This document shows, piece by piece, positions 25,764 through 38,800 of a stretch of 64,000 bases of DNA. The DNA comes from Macrocybe gigantea (taxonomy: Eukaryota > Basidiomycota > Agaricomycetes > Agaricales > Callistosporiaceae). Where the stretch lies: the NCBI GenBank assembly GCA_011319805.1, contig SJRY01000263.1:1-64000 (forward strand). The letters are read 5' to 3'. The position numbers and the translations under genes are program-made. How positions within the stretch are numbered: the first letter of the stretch is position 1; each line of letters begins with the position of its first letter. Below the pieces are notes generated by a model. It saw nothing but the letters and a program-made list of their open reading frames with translations. It was not told where the DNA came from and searched no databases.

Positions 25764-27222
25764 ATGTCTCCAGATGCAACAGGCAAAGGCATCCTGCTCA
25801 AGGCGGACCCAATCGCCGCCAAATTCCTCGATGAAGTGACGCAGTCGCGGCGCGCGTGCGCTCGGCGGCCCAAGCTCGTCGGCATCCTCGCCACGGCGTC
25901 CGTCCCGAGCAAGAACTATGCCGAGTTCACGCGCAAGCAGTGCGACGAGCTTGGTATAGACTTTGTCCTGAAGAAGACCGGCGCTGCGCTGGATGAGACG
26001 CTTGCGCCCGGAGATGACGTCGAGGAGGCCATCATCGAGGCCAATGCGGACGACGGTGTTGACGGGATCATGGTGTGTTGATTGTCTTGAACATTGAGAT
26101 GCGGTTTAATGTTCTTTTTTTTTAAAAAAAAAGGTTTATTACCCGATTTTCGGTGGACGACAGGTATCGTGCACATAATAGATTAGAAATATTCTTGAAC
26201 TCGTCTTCTTTTACGATGATATAGGACCATTATCTTCAGCAGGTATGAATTTCGTAGCTGTCAGACTCGATTCGATTTGTTCCAACATGTCATGCAGATC
26301 GTTTCTCCTTTCAAAGACGTCGAAGGCCTGCACGTCAAGTTCCACTACAACCTATACCACAAGTGCGTCCGTCTCAATAACTGCTATGCAGCTGCCGGGA
26401 TGCGATACCTACCCAAAAATCTAGTATCCGCTTTATCCCTCCGCAGTCCCTTCTGTCCGCCGTGCAGCCACAGCCTCCAGAAGTCACGACAGTCGAGAGC
26501 GACGAACCACCCGCAGGGATGGTCAAATCCATCCTTCCGTGCACGCCGCTCGCGATCGTAAAGTGCCTCGAGTATGTCGGCGTGTACAACTCCATCTTGC
26601 CTTATGGCGACCGCGCGTACGGGCGCACCGTCACGGTCATTAATCGGTGAGTGCCCTTTGTCTGTGACATGGAGCTGCTGATGATCGTCCTATAGGTCGG
26701 AAGTCGTCGGTCGGCCCTTGGCTGCCTTATTGTCCAACGACGGCGCGCGCGTCTTTTCCGTCGATATCGATTCCGTCCAGGTCAGCTCCTAATATGAAAT
26801 ATTTTTTCTGTGTATCTCTGGCCATTCTCACAAGGTGCTGTTCATCTGACAGGAATACACAAAACGCCCTCGCATCGTGGACGGCGACAACTCCGAGTCG
26901 GAGAGACGCATACGACGGTACCACCCGAGGCACGTCGTCCACCCGTGCAGCTTGACGCTGCAGGAGTGCCTCGCCCAGTCCGACGTCGTCGTGTCAGCAG
27001 TGCCGAGCTCGACGTACAAGATCAAGACAGAGTGGCTCAAAGACGGCTGTGTGTGCCTCAATGTCGCGGCCGACAAGAACTTTGACAGGGACGTAAGGGA
27101 AAAGGTGAGCGTGTATACCGGAGAATTGCATGATATCGTGACTGAAAGGCCTTGCATTAGGCGTCGATATATATACCCGCCGTTGGAAAGTCACTATCCT
27201 CATGCTTCTCCGTAACTTGTGA
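25764..27222 (+). CDS. MTD1: NAD-dependent methylenetetrahydrofolate dehydrogenase (Mtd1), one break near the end
   Basis: Eight exons: 25764-26072, 26134-26163, 26225-26242, 26298-26362, 26425-26646, 26696-26780, 26853-27104, 27161-27222. With one base restored, 347 residues. Landmarks: KLVGILATASVPSKNYAEFT, GVDGIMVYYPIFGGRQDHYL with the conserved YxxxK-type region replaced as in the Mtd1 branch, PCTPLAIVKCLEYVGVYN, NRSEVVGRPLAALLSNDGA (the NAD-binding loop) and a C-terminal VPAVGK-like segment. The enzyme oxidises 5,10-methylene-THF to methenyl-THF in the cytosol, feeding purine synthesis. Exons 2 and 3 are only 30 and 18 nt. The break is at 27189-27191, where AAAGTC should be AAAGGTC to give GKVTILMLLRNL and the stop at 27220. 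Confidence 0.93.
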
Positions 27223-27688
27223 GCCGCATTGTTTCTATGGGTTTTTGAAGTCCGTGCAGTTGACTAGCGATACTTTATCAGATTACGTCTGCAAAAATAT
27301 AAGCAAGAGCCTTAGAATTTAGGAGAAAAAAAAGTTATCCTCTAGTAGTTGAATATATTATAGCATAGACGCCGCCATTACGGGTAAAGGTGGGAAAAGG
27401 AAAGACAGAAAGCATAGCAAGGAGAGAAGCGACGAAGAAGGGGGGATAAATCTCCGGGATTGCTTCTGGTGTGGGTTTGGGAGAAGAATTTATTCAATAC
27501 AATGCAGGGAAAGGATATAGAATGAACCTTGAAAATGTTCCTGAAATCTTTTCCATAAAACACGTTCCAACGGCGTCCTAAGTCGTAAGCGAAGATTAGA
27601 TACGCCCATCAGCATGTGAGTGGTAGATGATGGGGAGGACGGGGTCAACGGAAGTGGGCTTCCGTTATATCGGCCGGGTTTGGCTTTT
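27223..27688. other. Convergent 3' intergenic region
   Basis: Between the tail-to-tail genes MTD1 and the Orm gene. It holds A/T-rich 3' UTR-like sequence; I see no gene. Confidence 0.5.
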
Positions 27689-28598
27689 CTAAAATTGGTG
27701 TCTGTGAGCCAGACGAAGAAAGCTGGGGGTAACTGGAGTCGCCATCCCTGATGGTACATCTGTCATAAAACGGACTCTCTGGCGATGAAGCTGGGCATGC
27801 GCAAGGTAAATGCTGAAAACGTTATTGTGATGGTGGCTTGAAGAACACACCTGTGGCAACTTGGGTATTAGCACGAAGATGAGAGCGGTAATGTTAATAG
27901 CAAAAAGCCATGGGTTGTAGTTTGTATAATGCGTTGACGCGAGGAAGCTATCAAAGTTAGTATGGGTACCGGCGGAGAAAGGGCTAGGTTGGGAGGATAG
28001 CTTACAGGACCACCGGGACGCAAAAAGCCATTTCTTGGCAGGAGTATACTGTGCACCTTCGTCGATTTGCTCCCAGAGTGTGAGGTCGTCGTATGCGCCG
28101 CCGTGCAGATCGTTCTCGAAAGGTATACCTGTTACCCAATGGAACATTAAATAGGACAGCTGCATGGAGTAGCGTCAATATGCGATTCGTGAAGAGACGC
28201 AAGCGATTGGGATGCGCACAGCGAGATAGAGGAGATTGACGAGTGTCCAGCTTATTTGTTGGGTCATGCCGGGGATGGTGTCGATGGTGATCTTTCCACA
28301 GGTAATGAGAACGACATGGATAAGCCATGCGCCTGGTTGCCCAAAAAACAATTTTCGGAACGTCAGGTCGGAGAGGCACATAAAAGAAGCATAATCAAGA
28401 TAGACCTTTTGCATTGACCCAGTTCGCGTTGATGTTGACATATGCGCTGCGGTCCAAAGCCTCCTCAACGGAGCGGTCGCCGACCTTTTCGACTTTGACG
28501 ATGCTGCCGCTGCGTGTGCGTCCGCGCATGGCGAGGGTGACGGGGGAGGCGGGAGGTATGTCGAGCACGGGGAGGTTCGGGGTGACAGAGCGACTCAT
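27689..28598 (-). CDS. Orm/ORMDL sphingolipid homeostasis protein, one break
   Basis: Five exons: 28406-28598, 28220-28332, 28006-28159, 27851-27947, 27689-27790. With one base restored, 219 residues. The ORMDL domain is clear: NINANWVNAKGAWLIHVVLI, TIPGMTQQISWTLVNLLYL, HWVTGIPFENDLHGGAYDDL, TLWEQIDEGAQYTPAKKWLF, LASTHYTNYNPWLFAINITA. Orm proteins sit in the ER membrane and hold back serine palmitoyltransferase; in yeast this is relieved by phosphorylation of N-terminal serines, and the N-terminus here is Ser/Thr rich (MSRSVTPNLPVL). The break is in a T run of the minus strand (28022-28026), where TGGCTTTTTGC needs one more T to read WLFCVPVVL. The start at 28598 leaves 121 bases to the divergent next gene. 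Confidence 0.93.
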
Positions 28599-28719
28599 CT
28601 TTTCGGGCTGGACAGATATATGCGCCAGTGACAAGCCTGAGAAGGAGCAGCCTCACCCGCTATTTCGTGGCTGCGCTTGCTCGGCATTCCCCGACCTGCC
28701 TTTTTCGTCCACTCCTTCC

Positions 28720-31700
28720 ATGCCCTTGCTCTACTGGGCCATCCTCACCCCGCAAAACAATTCTCCATCGCTGCCGTCCGCTTCCACGCTCCCGTTCGCC
28801 TCGACAGCATCGCCATCTTTCCTACTGGTGCCCGTCCTTTTGCCAAAGCTCCCGATATCGTTGCGTAATGCTGTTTGACTGCTACTCCACCCCGGGCCTA
28901 TCACTCACTTGGCACCTTGCTACACAGTTGCACGCAACCGGATGCGTTCTTCTTGGAGTTATACTTGCACGTGTCCATCTCGTCCGATACGAAGGACAAA
29001 CAACGCGTCCCGAACGCCCTTGAGCCCACCGCTATCGCGTATGCGGGTGGCGAGGTAAACTACGCCATCGATATGGCGTCTGAGGTACGTGTCCAGCTCA
29101 GTTGCGCGTGTTGGTATATGATTATCGAAGCAGTACGCAACCCGCTTCGTCATAGTCAAGGGAGGCTTTGAGAAGGTCTCCATGGCATTCTATGGTCAAG
29201 TTGTCTCTGACATCGCCGAGATGGTGGACCGCTACGAACCCCGGACTCTGCCCATGGCCGAACCGTACCCGCTCTTGCGAACAATTGACCCGGCAAATTC
29301 GCAGGACCCCACCTCACTGGCACGGCAGCTCCTTGCCACCATCCCTGACGCGCCGCCGCTGCATCTAGTCATCAGACTCATGTTTTGCATCAAACCATCT
29401 CCGCAGGATTGGGAATCCCCCGATTTTCCCCATCTGTATGTTAAACTGGAGGACGAAAACGAAGTTGATGTAGATCTCCAAACGGTGGTGTCGTCCTTAT
29501 CCCGGCCTGTTTCAGACGATGCATCTCCGGAATCCTTGGCCGCTTTCGCGGAGAGGGTATCACTGATGTTAGGCTCAAAAGTTAGTTCCGCAGCAACCGC
29601 ATCCCAAGTCAGCTAATCGTCGTTGTTTGCTGCTATTCAGAATGCAGAACAGGCACCCTTGGTCGCGGAATTGCTCAGCATAACAGCATCACAGCACCCC
29701 GAGATGGCGCGCTCGCTGATGGTTAGTAACCAAGCTTACATTATTGCACGATAACCATGCTGAGAGTGTAATAGCATCGTCTCGACTTTCTAGATATCTT
29801 CGAGGTGAATTCCGTGACTGAGGATACAATCCTGCATCTCCTGGATGCAGTTGCCAACATTGATGTCGCAAGAGTTTTTAATTCTGAATCGCTCATCAAC
29901 ATTCTGCACGATGTTGAGGACAGCACTAAGGCTGACGAATCAACCCGGTTATCGGTACGTCGACTCCTCGACAGGCTGGACAATTGGAAATTCCTTGAAT
30001 ATGCCCTCTCCCACTCATGCAATGATTATGTGGAGTCCGTCAACATGCTTTACGACATCGGCCATGAGGAGAAGGCTCTGGGAATTTGGCTAGAGTCAAT
30101 GATTATCCACGACGACATAACCACCCGATTAGCGGCAAATGCAACTTCTGTTGAACCGTTGAAGCTCCCTTCTCTACTGCGCAAGCCCACGATTTCGGTG
30201 TCGCATGACGAGTTCGTTGCTTTTGTAAGGGCCTATATTGGTGTCGCATGCGTCTTGGCAGTCTGGGCTTGGGCAGATCTTTGGGAAATGATCAATGCCG
30301 CGAACACACCATGGCCATTCTTCACCTATGGCAGAATGTGACGGTTATCGTGAGGTGAGTAATCATATCCGTACCGATACGTGAACGTGTGGTGAACCCG
30401 GGTAATAAAGATTGTCAATCACCTGTTACTCTTGCGGCAACTGACACGCCGTTTGGAATGGAATGTGTCGGAGAATCACCCGCCAACAAAGTCTGGCATA
30501 TTGACCGAAAAAGTATTGGCAGAACTGCCCAAGGATCCCCAAGCCATTCTGAGCGAAGATTTAGCTGCAGCTGTGCTGGCACTGGAGCCGCCATTATCCT
30601 TCATTGCAGAAAGCGACAGACTCTCGTTACGTAAAACAGCATATGTCGTCGAAGATGGGTACCCTGCTGCTATCGAAGAGATCATGTTCTCCAGCGATCA
30701 CCCGCTATCACTAAGGCGCCTTCGCACATTACGGGCGTCCGTAGCTATTCTGGACCGCGAACTCGGCTATGACCAAGGCGAGTGGAGGTTTCTCCAAGAC
30801 CTTGGAAAGGAGGAAAAATCTTCCGCACTCGTCCCTCGCCTGATCGAACTCTTATCCGGTGTCGCTGGAGACTTGAACAGCCACTTTGCGCTTTACCCTC
30901 CGCCGAAGATGAATCAAGTCTTGGCAGACCAGCTGTTCTGCGTGGCTGATGAGTTGCTCCTCCTCATATTACACCTGGAGAAGGTCATCCCCTTGACGAC
31001 GCGCGGGCTGAGGCGCCTCACCGCTGCTGTGGCCGACATCTTCGCGTGCGCGTACGCCGCGGAGACGGTGTACGCACAGACAAGCGCGGCGTGCATGTCG
31101 GCACAAGGCGTCAAGAAGACATGTTGGCACGTGTTGAACAGGCTGTGCGGCCCAGATTCGTATGCCGAGCCCGGGAAGCTCGGTGCGTACGTCGTGCTGC
31201 AGACTCTGCTGGGCCACGGCGAGGTCCACGCTGGACGGGACCCCGTGCATCACCTTTTGCAAGTGTTTGCGCTGATCGATCATGTCCTGCCGGATTTGGA
31301 TGTTGTGTATGCTAGCGACGAGGACCATGGCCATGAAATGACGGCGCATTGGATCTCCTCCGTCCTCTCGAACATGCTGGAGGAGCTGAAGGCGTTCTTC
31401 CGTCTCCTGGACGTGGAGAACAAGGTTCATTTTGTGAAGAGGCTGGTGAGGCTGGATGAGGGGTCCATTGGGATAGGGGAGTGGCTCGTCATGGACGAAC
31501 TCAGGCTCCTTCTGAATAGCTTGGAAAATCTGGCCGGCGGAATGCTCTCGGAGAAACAGACAGCGGTTCTGCAGTATCAAGTGGCCATGTCTCTGAAAAT
31601 GCTCTCAGAGCTGATCATCACGTCTTCAAGCTCATCGAGCTGGTTTATTGAAGCTGTCACCTCAACACCGGACGTTTCGCATCTTCTGTTGACGTGCCTT

Positions 31701-32839
31701 TCCGCGCTGCTGGAGCTGCACTATACCACCTCGGATTTCCGTAGCTTCGTAGCGACCTGCGTCGAATTTTGTGGCACGTTTGAGAGCGATCTGAAGTTTG
31801 CTGTTGCAATGTCGGCTCTGCGCGTAGCACAGGTTGACCCGTCTCTGTCGCGCGTCATTGAGCAGGCTGTCGCGGTATTCGAGAACTTATCACTGCTTCA
31901 TGGCGCGCTTTGGGGCCGTCACGCGGACGAGGTAAGGGTTGAGATTGGCCAGACGCTCGCCTCTTTTGCGGAGATGGACCTGAACATTCCGGGTGGACCG
32001 ACGATGGACTTCAAAATGGCAGGAGAGATCTTGTCTGCTTGGAGTTCCTTGCATCTCATGCCCAGTCCCGTCGCCGGAAAGCGACAATTGTGCAAAGATG
32101 ACGATTCTGACCTGCGTCAAGCCCGACGCGTTCGCGCGGCTTTGTCAATCGATGCGGGACGCTCTCCCAGGTGATCAAGGCGCCGAACTCGAAGGCCTGC
32201 AGAGCAAATTTTCAGTCGACGAAGACGAGCGATTCCGCCCGAAACGCTCGAGCTCCCCGAGTCGCTGCACATCTCGCTGGACGATGTCGAGATGCTGCTC
32301 CGTCCTTGGCCGATGCACCCGCATCCCCCGCAACAAGGCCGTCAGCGCAGTGGGAGCCCAGTAGCCTCATTGACGAGCGTGCCGTCGACGCCGAAGGCGG
32401 GAGCGAAGACGCCGGATATCTTGGGGCTCGTGATCTCGCCGCCGACGGCCGTGCTGCGCGCGGCCACGACGGGCCTCACGAAGACGTATCTGAACAACGA
32501 TTTTCGGCAGTTGAGACAAATGCCTTCAGCAAGGCAGAATACGAGCAGGCTTCCTAGCATGCACGGTATGCCGTCGCCGTTGTTTCCACATGTGTTCAGG
32601 TCTGAAATTTTATTTTTCTGCTTCCTTTTTCAGTGGACGAGTTCGAAGTAAGCCCTGCACCGCTCGCCGTCCCGGATTCGACGACGGAAACCTACACTGG
32701 AATGGTGAATATATGTAAAGACTTTTTTCGACTGTCATTTGAGGAGATGGGTGGTGATGAGAATAAAAATTACATGAGAGCAGACGTGAAGATGCGTTGT
32801 ATGTGTGTATCATATAAAATGTATAGAAATATGATGTAG
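28720..32839 (+). CDS. Virilizer-like protein (VIR_N domain), m6A writer-complex homologue, several breaks
   Basis: Exons: 28720-28864, 28928-29084, 29134-29580, 29641-29721, 29775-30354, 30411-32565, 32634-32839. With six bases restored the phases close and give about 1258 residues. The N-terminus matches the Virilizer N domain: QFSIAAVRFHAPVRLDSIAI, FPTGARPFAKAP, FFLELYLHVSI. The rest is a long helical repeat region (DYVESVNMLYDIGHEEKAL; EIVNHLLLLRQLTRRLEW), ending in a Pro/Thr-rich tail. Virilizer (VIRMA, Vir1) scaffolds the METTL3/Ime4 methyltransferase complex that makes m6A in mRNA. Breaks: near 28750 (C run), 30277, 30343, 32081, 32096 and 32243. The last exon is in phase, but its C-terminal residues do not look conserved and the true stop could be earlier. 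Assignment rests mainly on the N domain. Confidence 0.72.
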
Positions 32840-32986
32840 TAATAGGATAATGTGATAATCGCATTTCTGGGTAGAAGCAGCCGACAAATACGTCGTCGAG
32901 TGCCCGCAAAGAGAAACAAGAACAGTAGCGACGGCGAAAAATGGAGGCAAGGCGATGACACTAATGCAAACACTGATGACAGAATG

Positions 32987-35766
32987 TTAAAGATGAAAAA
33001 AGACTAGCTCATTGATGCAGGTGGAGGTGGTGCGACTGTGTCGATGATGCAGCTGTTGAGCAGGGTGCAAAGGGCGTGCGTAGGAGGATATCGATGAAAG
33101 GGGGGATGCGACGCCCACCACGGTGCTCGTGCTCGTGCTCATGCTTTCACTAATGCTCGTACTCTCGCTGGGAGCAGCAGGCAGTGAGGTTGACGCAGAG
33201 GACGCAGCGACTGTTCCTGGCAGCCTAGATCCTGCGGCAGCATTGCCCGGTCCGAGGCCAGAGTGAGACACAGAACGAGGCTCGTCATGACTTGGAGAAT
33301 TGCGAAAATACCGATCCATGTCGGAGGCGCTGAACTCCCTCCCACGTATCGTCGCGGAGCGTTTTTTGGATTCAGAGGAAGGTATACCCAAGCCCGGCCC
33401 TGAACGTTGTGAAAACGAAGGGAACGCTTCGCATTCGCAGGCTCCTTGATTGCCGCCGATGACTGTGACGTAGACCCCGAGCCGGAGGCGACAGCGGCAG
33501 AAGCATTTCCACCTCGCTCCCGCCGAGTCTGAAGATCCTTTTCCGCCTTGCCTTCACGGGCTGTCTCTCCCCTGGGCCCACATGGCCTCCGTATGCACCC
33601 GGCGCCGCCCCGCCAAGGCCAGCCGCGCCCGCACGCGGAGGGACGCTCCTGACTGTGAAGTGCTCCACTGAACGTGTGTACGGGGACAGCGTGTGATTTG
33701 AGTGACTCAGCGTCGAGAGCTGGTGTATCGACTTGGTGAGCGACGGTCGGAGGACGATCTTGGCGTGGTTGGCGAAGGGCTGGTTCTGCTGAGCGGCCCC
33801 AACCGCCGTACTGTTGCTCCCCCCCAGCGTCATCACACCATTCGTCGCAGACGGCGAGGACGAGATGAAAGCGCTGTCGAGGGGGTTTATACTATTATTG
33901 CTTATGGCAGTCATGTTGGTCGTAGCGGAGGATATGGATACTGAGCGCTGGCGCCGTGAGGGCGGTGGTTGCGGAAGCAGAAAGTTACTCGCACTGTCTT
34001 CCTCAAACCGGCTCGAGTAGTAGGAATTCTGCCTTGCAGCTTCCTCATATCGACGACAGGATAGACATGACCATTTAGGACAGGAGGATGTTTTGTGACA
34101 TATAAAGGTGACTGCGATGGCTGAGCTTCTAGGCTGTCGAAACTGGTCTGGCGACCGGCACCGACCATAGCGGGAGGTGCGGTCCGCGGTACCTTTTCTG
34201 GAACGTAATACTGTTCTTGCCGATACATTGAAGAAGTCTGCGATTCTGTCGACCGGTGTGCGGGTGCCAGCGTTGCTGAATCGGGGAAGTATGATCGCGG
34301 GCCGCCATAGCCGAATGCAGCATATGTCGGATGGGTTGATGACGACGATGACGAATGCGGAGTTTGTATCAGAGATTGTGCGTGGAAAACACGTGGACGT
34401 GTGATAGTCCCGCCGCCGACAGCAGGGATCGTCTCGTATTCCTGGCTCGGGTGACTGAGATCGTCAAAGGCAACGCTTGAGGGAGGTGTTGCAACGCTGT
34501 CTTCAGGAATCGTGTAGTTCCAGTTGACGATGTCAACGACGCAATGTCGTCTTCATCGTCGTCGTCGTCCTCATCATCCTCGTCAATATCATCGCTGCCG
34601 TACTGACTTTGCTCCTCCGCCAAGTCAGCGAGGCCCTTGTTGGGCGTGAACAGGCTACTGAAACCGCGAAAGAGGCTTTTCGTCGGAAGGCCTTCGGGTC
34701 GGAGGCCATAAGTCGGGTCAAAGTTCTCAAGATCGGGGAAAGTGACCGGTTCAGGGGGCATGGTGTTGCTGACGCTCGGATTGAGGGGTGATTTTGGTTT
34801 GAGCACCGACGTTGATGCAGAAGAACGTCTTCCAAGGCTACGTTGGGACATTCCGGATGCGGAACGAGGGCGCTTCAAACTCGCGATTGAGTGGGGTGGC
34901 TGCGACGGATGTACATGGTATGGGTGAGGATGCGTGTTTGGCGGTTCAGTAATTGTTCGAGGCTGGACCGATGAGGCGTCGCGAGCGGAGCGGATTTCGA
35001 GGTTGCGTCGGGTAAGAGGAGCAATCGGCCGTTTTTCGAGGTAGGGGGCCTCAACTTTGGATTTAACCCACTGCTGGCTGAGACGGTGGATGATGCCAGG
35101 CAAATCTTCCCTGAACATCTGCCTGAGTTGTCCTTCTATCTCGCGCTGAATGAAATTTTGGATGACCGCAATGGAATCGAACGTGCTGTTGATGTCTACG
35201 TGCTGCAGAGGGTCTGTTTTGAAGACAAGCGTAATGCCTTTTTGTTTCGACACGACGAGAACGACATAGGAACTCAGCCGGAAGTGAGAAAGACGGAGAA
35301 GCATGGGACGACAAGAGGTTGCTGTGCGGCGAGCATGCCTTTTGAACCTGTCATAAGGTGTATGTCGGGCTGCTTGTGGTTCAATGGGTTTGCCTGCAGG
35401 ATGCATTGGTATGCTGAGGAAATTGCATGCCTGCCGTGGTTGAATTACTTGCCTGGACCTTTGTCTTCAAGACGAGCTGGGCATCACCGTTGTATGTCAA
35501 GCGAAATATGCCTCTGAACTGGTCGACAGTGAGGTCTCCGATATCGCGAATCTCAAGCTCTGGGGGCTGCAAAGGAGTGTCTCAACGCCTGACGCGGATA
35601 GAGTTCACGAGTGAAGTTTACCTGGTGCCCATCTCGAGCTCGACTACCTCATCTTGTCCGCTATGATGGGGGGCTTGCTGCCCTTGTTGAGGGCATTGTT
35701 GAGCATCTGGATGGCGTCAAAGTGGAACTGGTCTGAGAAACGGGGCCAGTTGAAGGTGAAGGACAT
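32987..35766 (-). CDS. MDM34: Mdm34, ERMES complex SMP-domain subunit, seven one-base breaks
   Basis: Three exons: 35622-35766, 35453-35566, 32987-35393. With seven bases restored, about 890 residues. The first 200 residues are the SMP lipid-binding domain typical of Mdm34: start [20 protein letters not shown], then [55 protein letters not shown] and [20 protein letters not shown]. The remainder is disordered: Arg/Ser rich, an Asp/Glu run (about 34545-34590) and a Ser/Thr tail. Mdm34 is in the mitochondrial outer membrane and tethers mitochondria to the ER with Mmm1, Mdm12 and Mdm10, moving phospholipids. The second intron (35394-35452) has a GC donor (CAG, then GCAAGT). Breaks cluster near 35650, 35626, 35315, 34530, 34025, 33490 and 33395. 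Confidence 0.88.
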
Positions 35767-35833
35767 GGCGGGCAGCTCATGGTCTACAGTCAAGCCGCGT
35801 TTTCCTAATTCGTCAACCAGTCGCAACTTGTCC

Positions 35834-38800
35834 ATGAACGGCGTCCGCAGGTTCCTCGCTGGCGCCGCCGCTCCCGCCCAGCCGCCACCCGCCCCAGAGC
35901 AGGCCTCGCCGGACGTTTCTGCGCCTCTGCCTCCTCTCAAGTCCCTTTCTGGGCCCTCCTGGCCGCCGCCCTCGCCCTCGTTCAATGCCTCGCCCGTCTT
36001 GCCTCCCACAACCCCGCTGGTCATCGGCAAGAAGGACCGGAGTGGGCAGAGATCCGTCGATGAAACAACCTCCGTTCGTACATCAGCGGGGGGGAGCAAG
36101 TATTCCGGTCTCACGCGCACCCAGCCTGGGTCGGCCTTCTCGACCCCGTCTCATCAAACCCGTCCCAGCGTGAGCAGCGTCCTGTCCGCCAGCACTGGAA
36201 GCAATCGCAGCCATTCGCCCGGCTCGACAACCTCGTCTCCGCGAATGCTCAACTCTCGGAGCGTCATCACCCGGAAGACTGTCCCCGCGGTCGACCCAGC
36301 GGACAGCACGAGCTCAAGTCCCGACCACCCCAAGCGGGCTTCTTCATCCACTCTCTTGGCAATGAACACCCGCGATGAGTTGCTCATCAGTCTTCTGGCT
36401 TCCCAGGCTGTCGTTGACAGTCGCGATTTCGAAATCCTTGGCTCTGAAGAGGTCGAGGAGCTTAAGAAAGTGCGTCTGAATACCCCTGCTCTGTATTTCA
36501 CTAGTCTACATCTTTTGCATCACAGGAGGAACAACTTTTATCTTCGCGCCTGGTAGCGGCAACCAAAAAGCTGGCCCTCGAAACCAAAATCCGCGACGCA
36601 GCCGTCCACCTCACCAAACTCAACTCTTCTTCGTCCAACAAGAAACGCTCTGACGAGCAACTCGACGCTGCAAACAAGCGCGTCGATCAAGCCCAGCGTG
36701 AGCTCTGGAAAATATCTGAACGCGCCAACGAGGTCAGACGACGGCTGCTCGAGCATCGCGCTGGTGTTCTCAGCCTCTCCGTTCGGAGTCTTGAAAACAA
36801 AATATCTGGAGTCAACGGTGGTGGGAGCAGCGAAGACTCTGGGTATGACTCGTCAAACCGCAGCACGCTTCAGAGCCCCGTCACCTCGGTTCTCTCTTCC
36901 ACCGCGTCCGTCACCTCCAACTCGTCTGCCCCGAAAGCACGCTTCGACGGTGCTCATCTATTTGCCGGACACGCAAATGCAATCGTCCCACGCCGCAAGA
37001 TGACCCCAGACCAGGCTGCAGCCGAAGTCACCAGCTTGGAAGCGAAGCTCAAGGCCGCTACAGAGACTCTCTCTCTTGCCGGAAAGAAGCAAGCAGAACT
37101 CTCCAGAGAGCTGTCCCTTATGAAGCTGGAAAAACAGGAGGTCGAAACAATGATGGGCTTTGAGTTGCAAAGCACGGAAGAGCGCTTGGGTGGGTTTGAA
37201 GAGCAGGTTCAGAAGCTGGAGCAAGAGAAGACAGAATGGGAGAAAGAGAGGAAGGAGCTGGTCGAGCAACAGGAGAAAGAGATTGAGAATCTACGGGCCA
37301 AACTGAGGATTTTGGAGGCGGAACAACAGGACTCTGGGACGAGGTCCAGCGCAGACGCGAAGACACTGGACGTGATGAGGGCCATGCTAGATGAAAAAGA
37401 TGATGAGCTGAGGGGTATGAAGGCACTGTTTGAGGAAGAAAGGGAGAGATGGGATACAGAAAAGGCGGAAATGGAGGACGCAAAACTGGACGATCTCGCG
37501 AAATTGCAGGAGGAGATGGACAGGTCAAGAGAAGAAGACTTGAAACAGCTGACGGAAATGAACGAAGAGCTGGAATCGGGCCTATCTTCCCTCCAGGCAC
37601 TCGTCAAAGAGCACGGCATCGTCCTGTTCTCGCGCGATTCGTCCTTGAAAGGGCTCCTCAGATCCGTTGGGACGCATCTGTCTTCAGTCCACACCAAACT
37701 CGTGACCCACTCGCAGGCCGAAGCGGAGTGGGAGAACGTGCGGAGAAAACTGGAAGAAGACGTGCGAGTGGGGCTGGACAAGCGCGAGTCCCTCGTGCGT
37801 GAGTTGGAGGGGGCGAGACGGGAAAGAGACGAGGCGAGAAGTCAGGCCAAGGCTCTGGAAGCGAGGCTCAAGGACCGAGACTCCAAAGCAATGGCTTCCT
37901 CCACGCCGAAAACTTCGGGTCTGGAACTGTTCAACTCGTCAGACGAGTCGGTGGCCAAGATCATCGCCATTCTGCAGCCCGTCTGGGCGATCCTGCCATC
38001 GCCGGAGGCACGCGCTGCGAAATTCAGCAACTCGCGGTCGTTCCGGCCAGGAACCACAACGGCGCCCGCGTCTCCGACGATGTCACCCAGCCCGCTGGGC
38101 GGCACTGGTAGCGCGTCCGGGCAGGCGACCTCGCTATCGGAATTGGACGTCCGCTCGCTCAAGGCGCTGTACGATTGGACGCGCAATGGGGCAGCGCCGA
38201 TGTCGCCGAGCCCTCAGAGCGGGTTCACGATCGAGGCGTTCGCGGCGCGCGTGCAGGCGTTGATCGCAGATGACCGAGCGCTGATCGAGCGACTGATCCG
38301 GTTCGCGCAGGCGCACGATCTGCTGAAGAAGAACGCGGAGAGGGCGCAGAAGCTCGCGCAGGATGGCAATGTCGCTCTCGAGACGTATCAGAAGCAGGTC
38401 CGCACGCTCGAGGAGCGGAACATGAGTTTGGCATCCAAGCAAGCGGCGATGTGTGTCTTTTTTTTTAAAATTCTTTGTATGCTTTTGGTTCTAACCCCTG
38501 GTGTACTAGACAGGAAGAGCTGCAGCTGCTGCAAGACACGCTGGAGAGGGTCGAAAAGGAGAGGAGGGATATGGAGATGATGGCAGCAGAACAAGCGGAG
38601 ACATGTCGACAGCTGACAGAGGCGAACAACACATTGTCGGCGCGGACACTGACGCTGGCAGAGGAAGCGGCCGCGGCGCCGGAAATGGTGCGGAAGCAAC
38701 TCGAAGCGCAGCTGGCAGAGTGCCGCGCGGCGCTGGATGCTGCTCAAGACGAACTGGACGCGATGAGGACGAGCGAGCAGTCTCAGCGGATAGCGTTGCT

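Noticed and set aside
30969..31580. Minus-strand open frame of 203 codons
   Set aside because: Antisense shadow of the long Virilizer-like exon; G/C-rich codon third positions keep the opposite strand open.
34530..34600. GAT/GAC-rich stretch as a microsatellite
   Set aside because: It encodes the Asp/Glu run of Mdm34 with mixed codons, so it is protein-driven low complexity.
37118..37781. Minus-strand open frames of 160 and 190 codons
   Set aside because: Opposite the Glu/Lys-rich coiled coil of the Uds1 protein; the Ser/Leu/Pro composition is what the reverse strand of such a coil gives.
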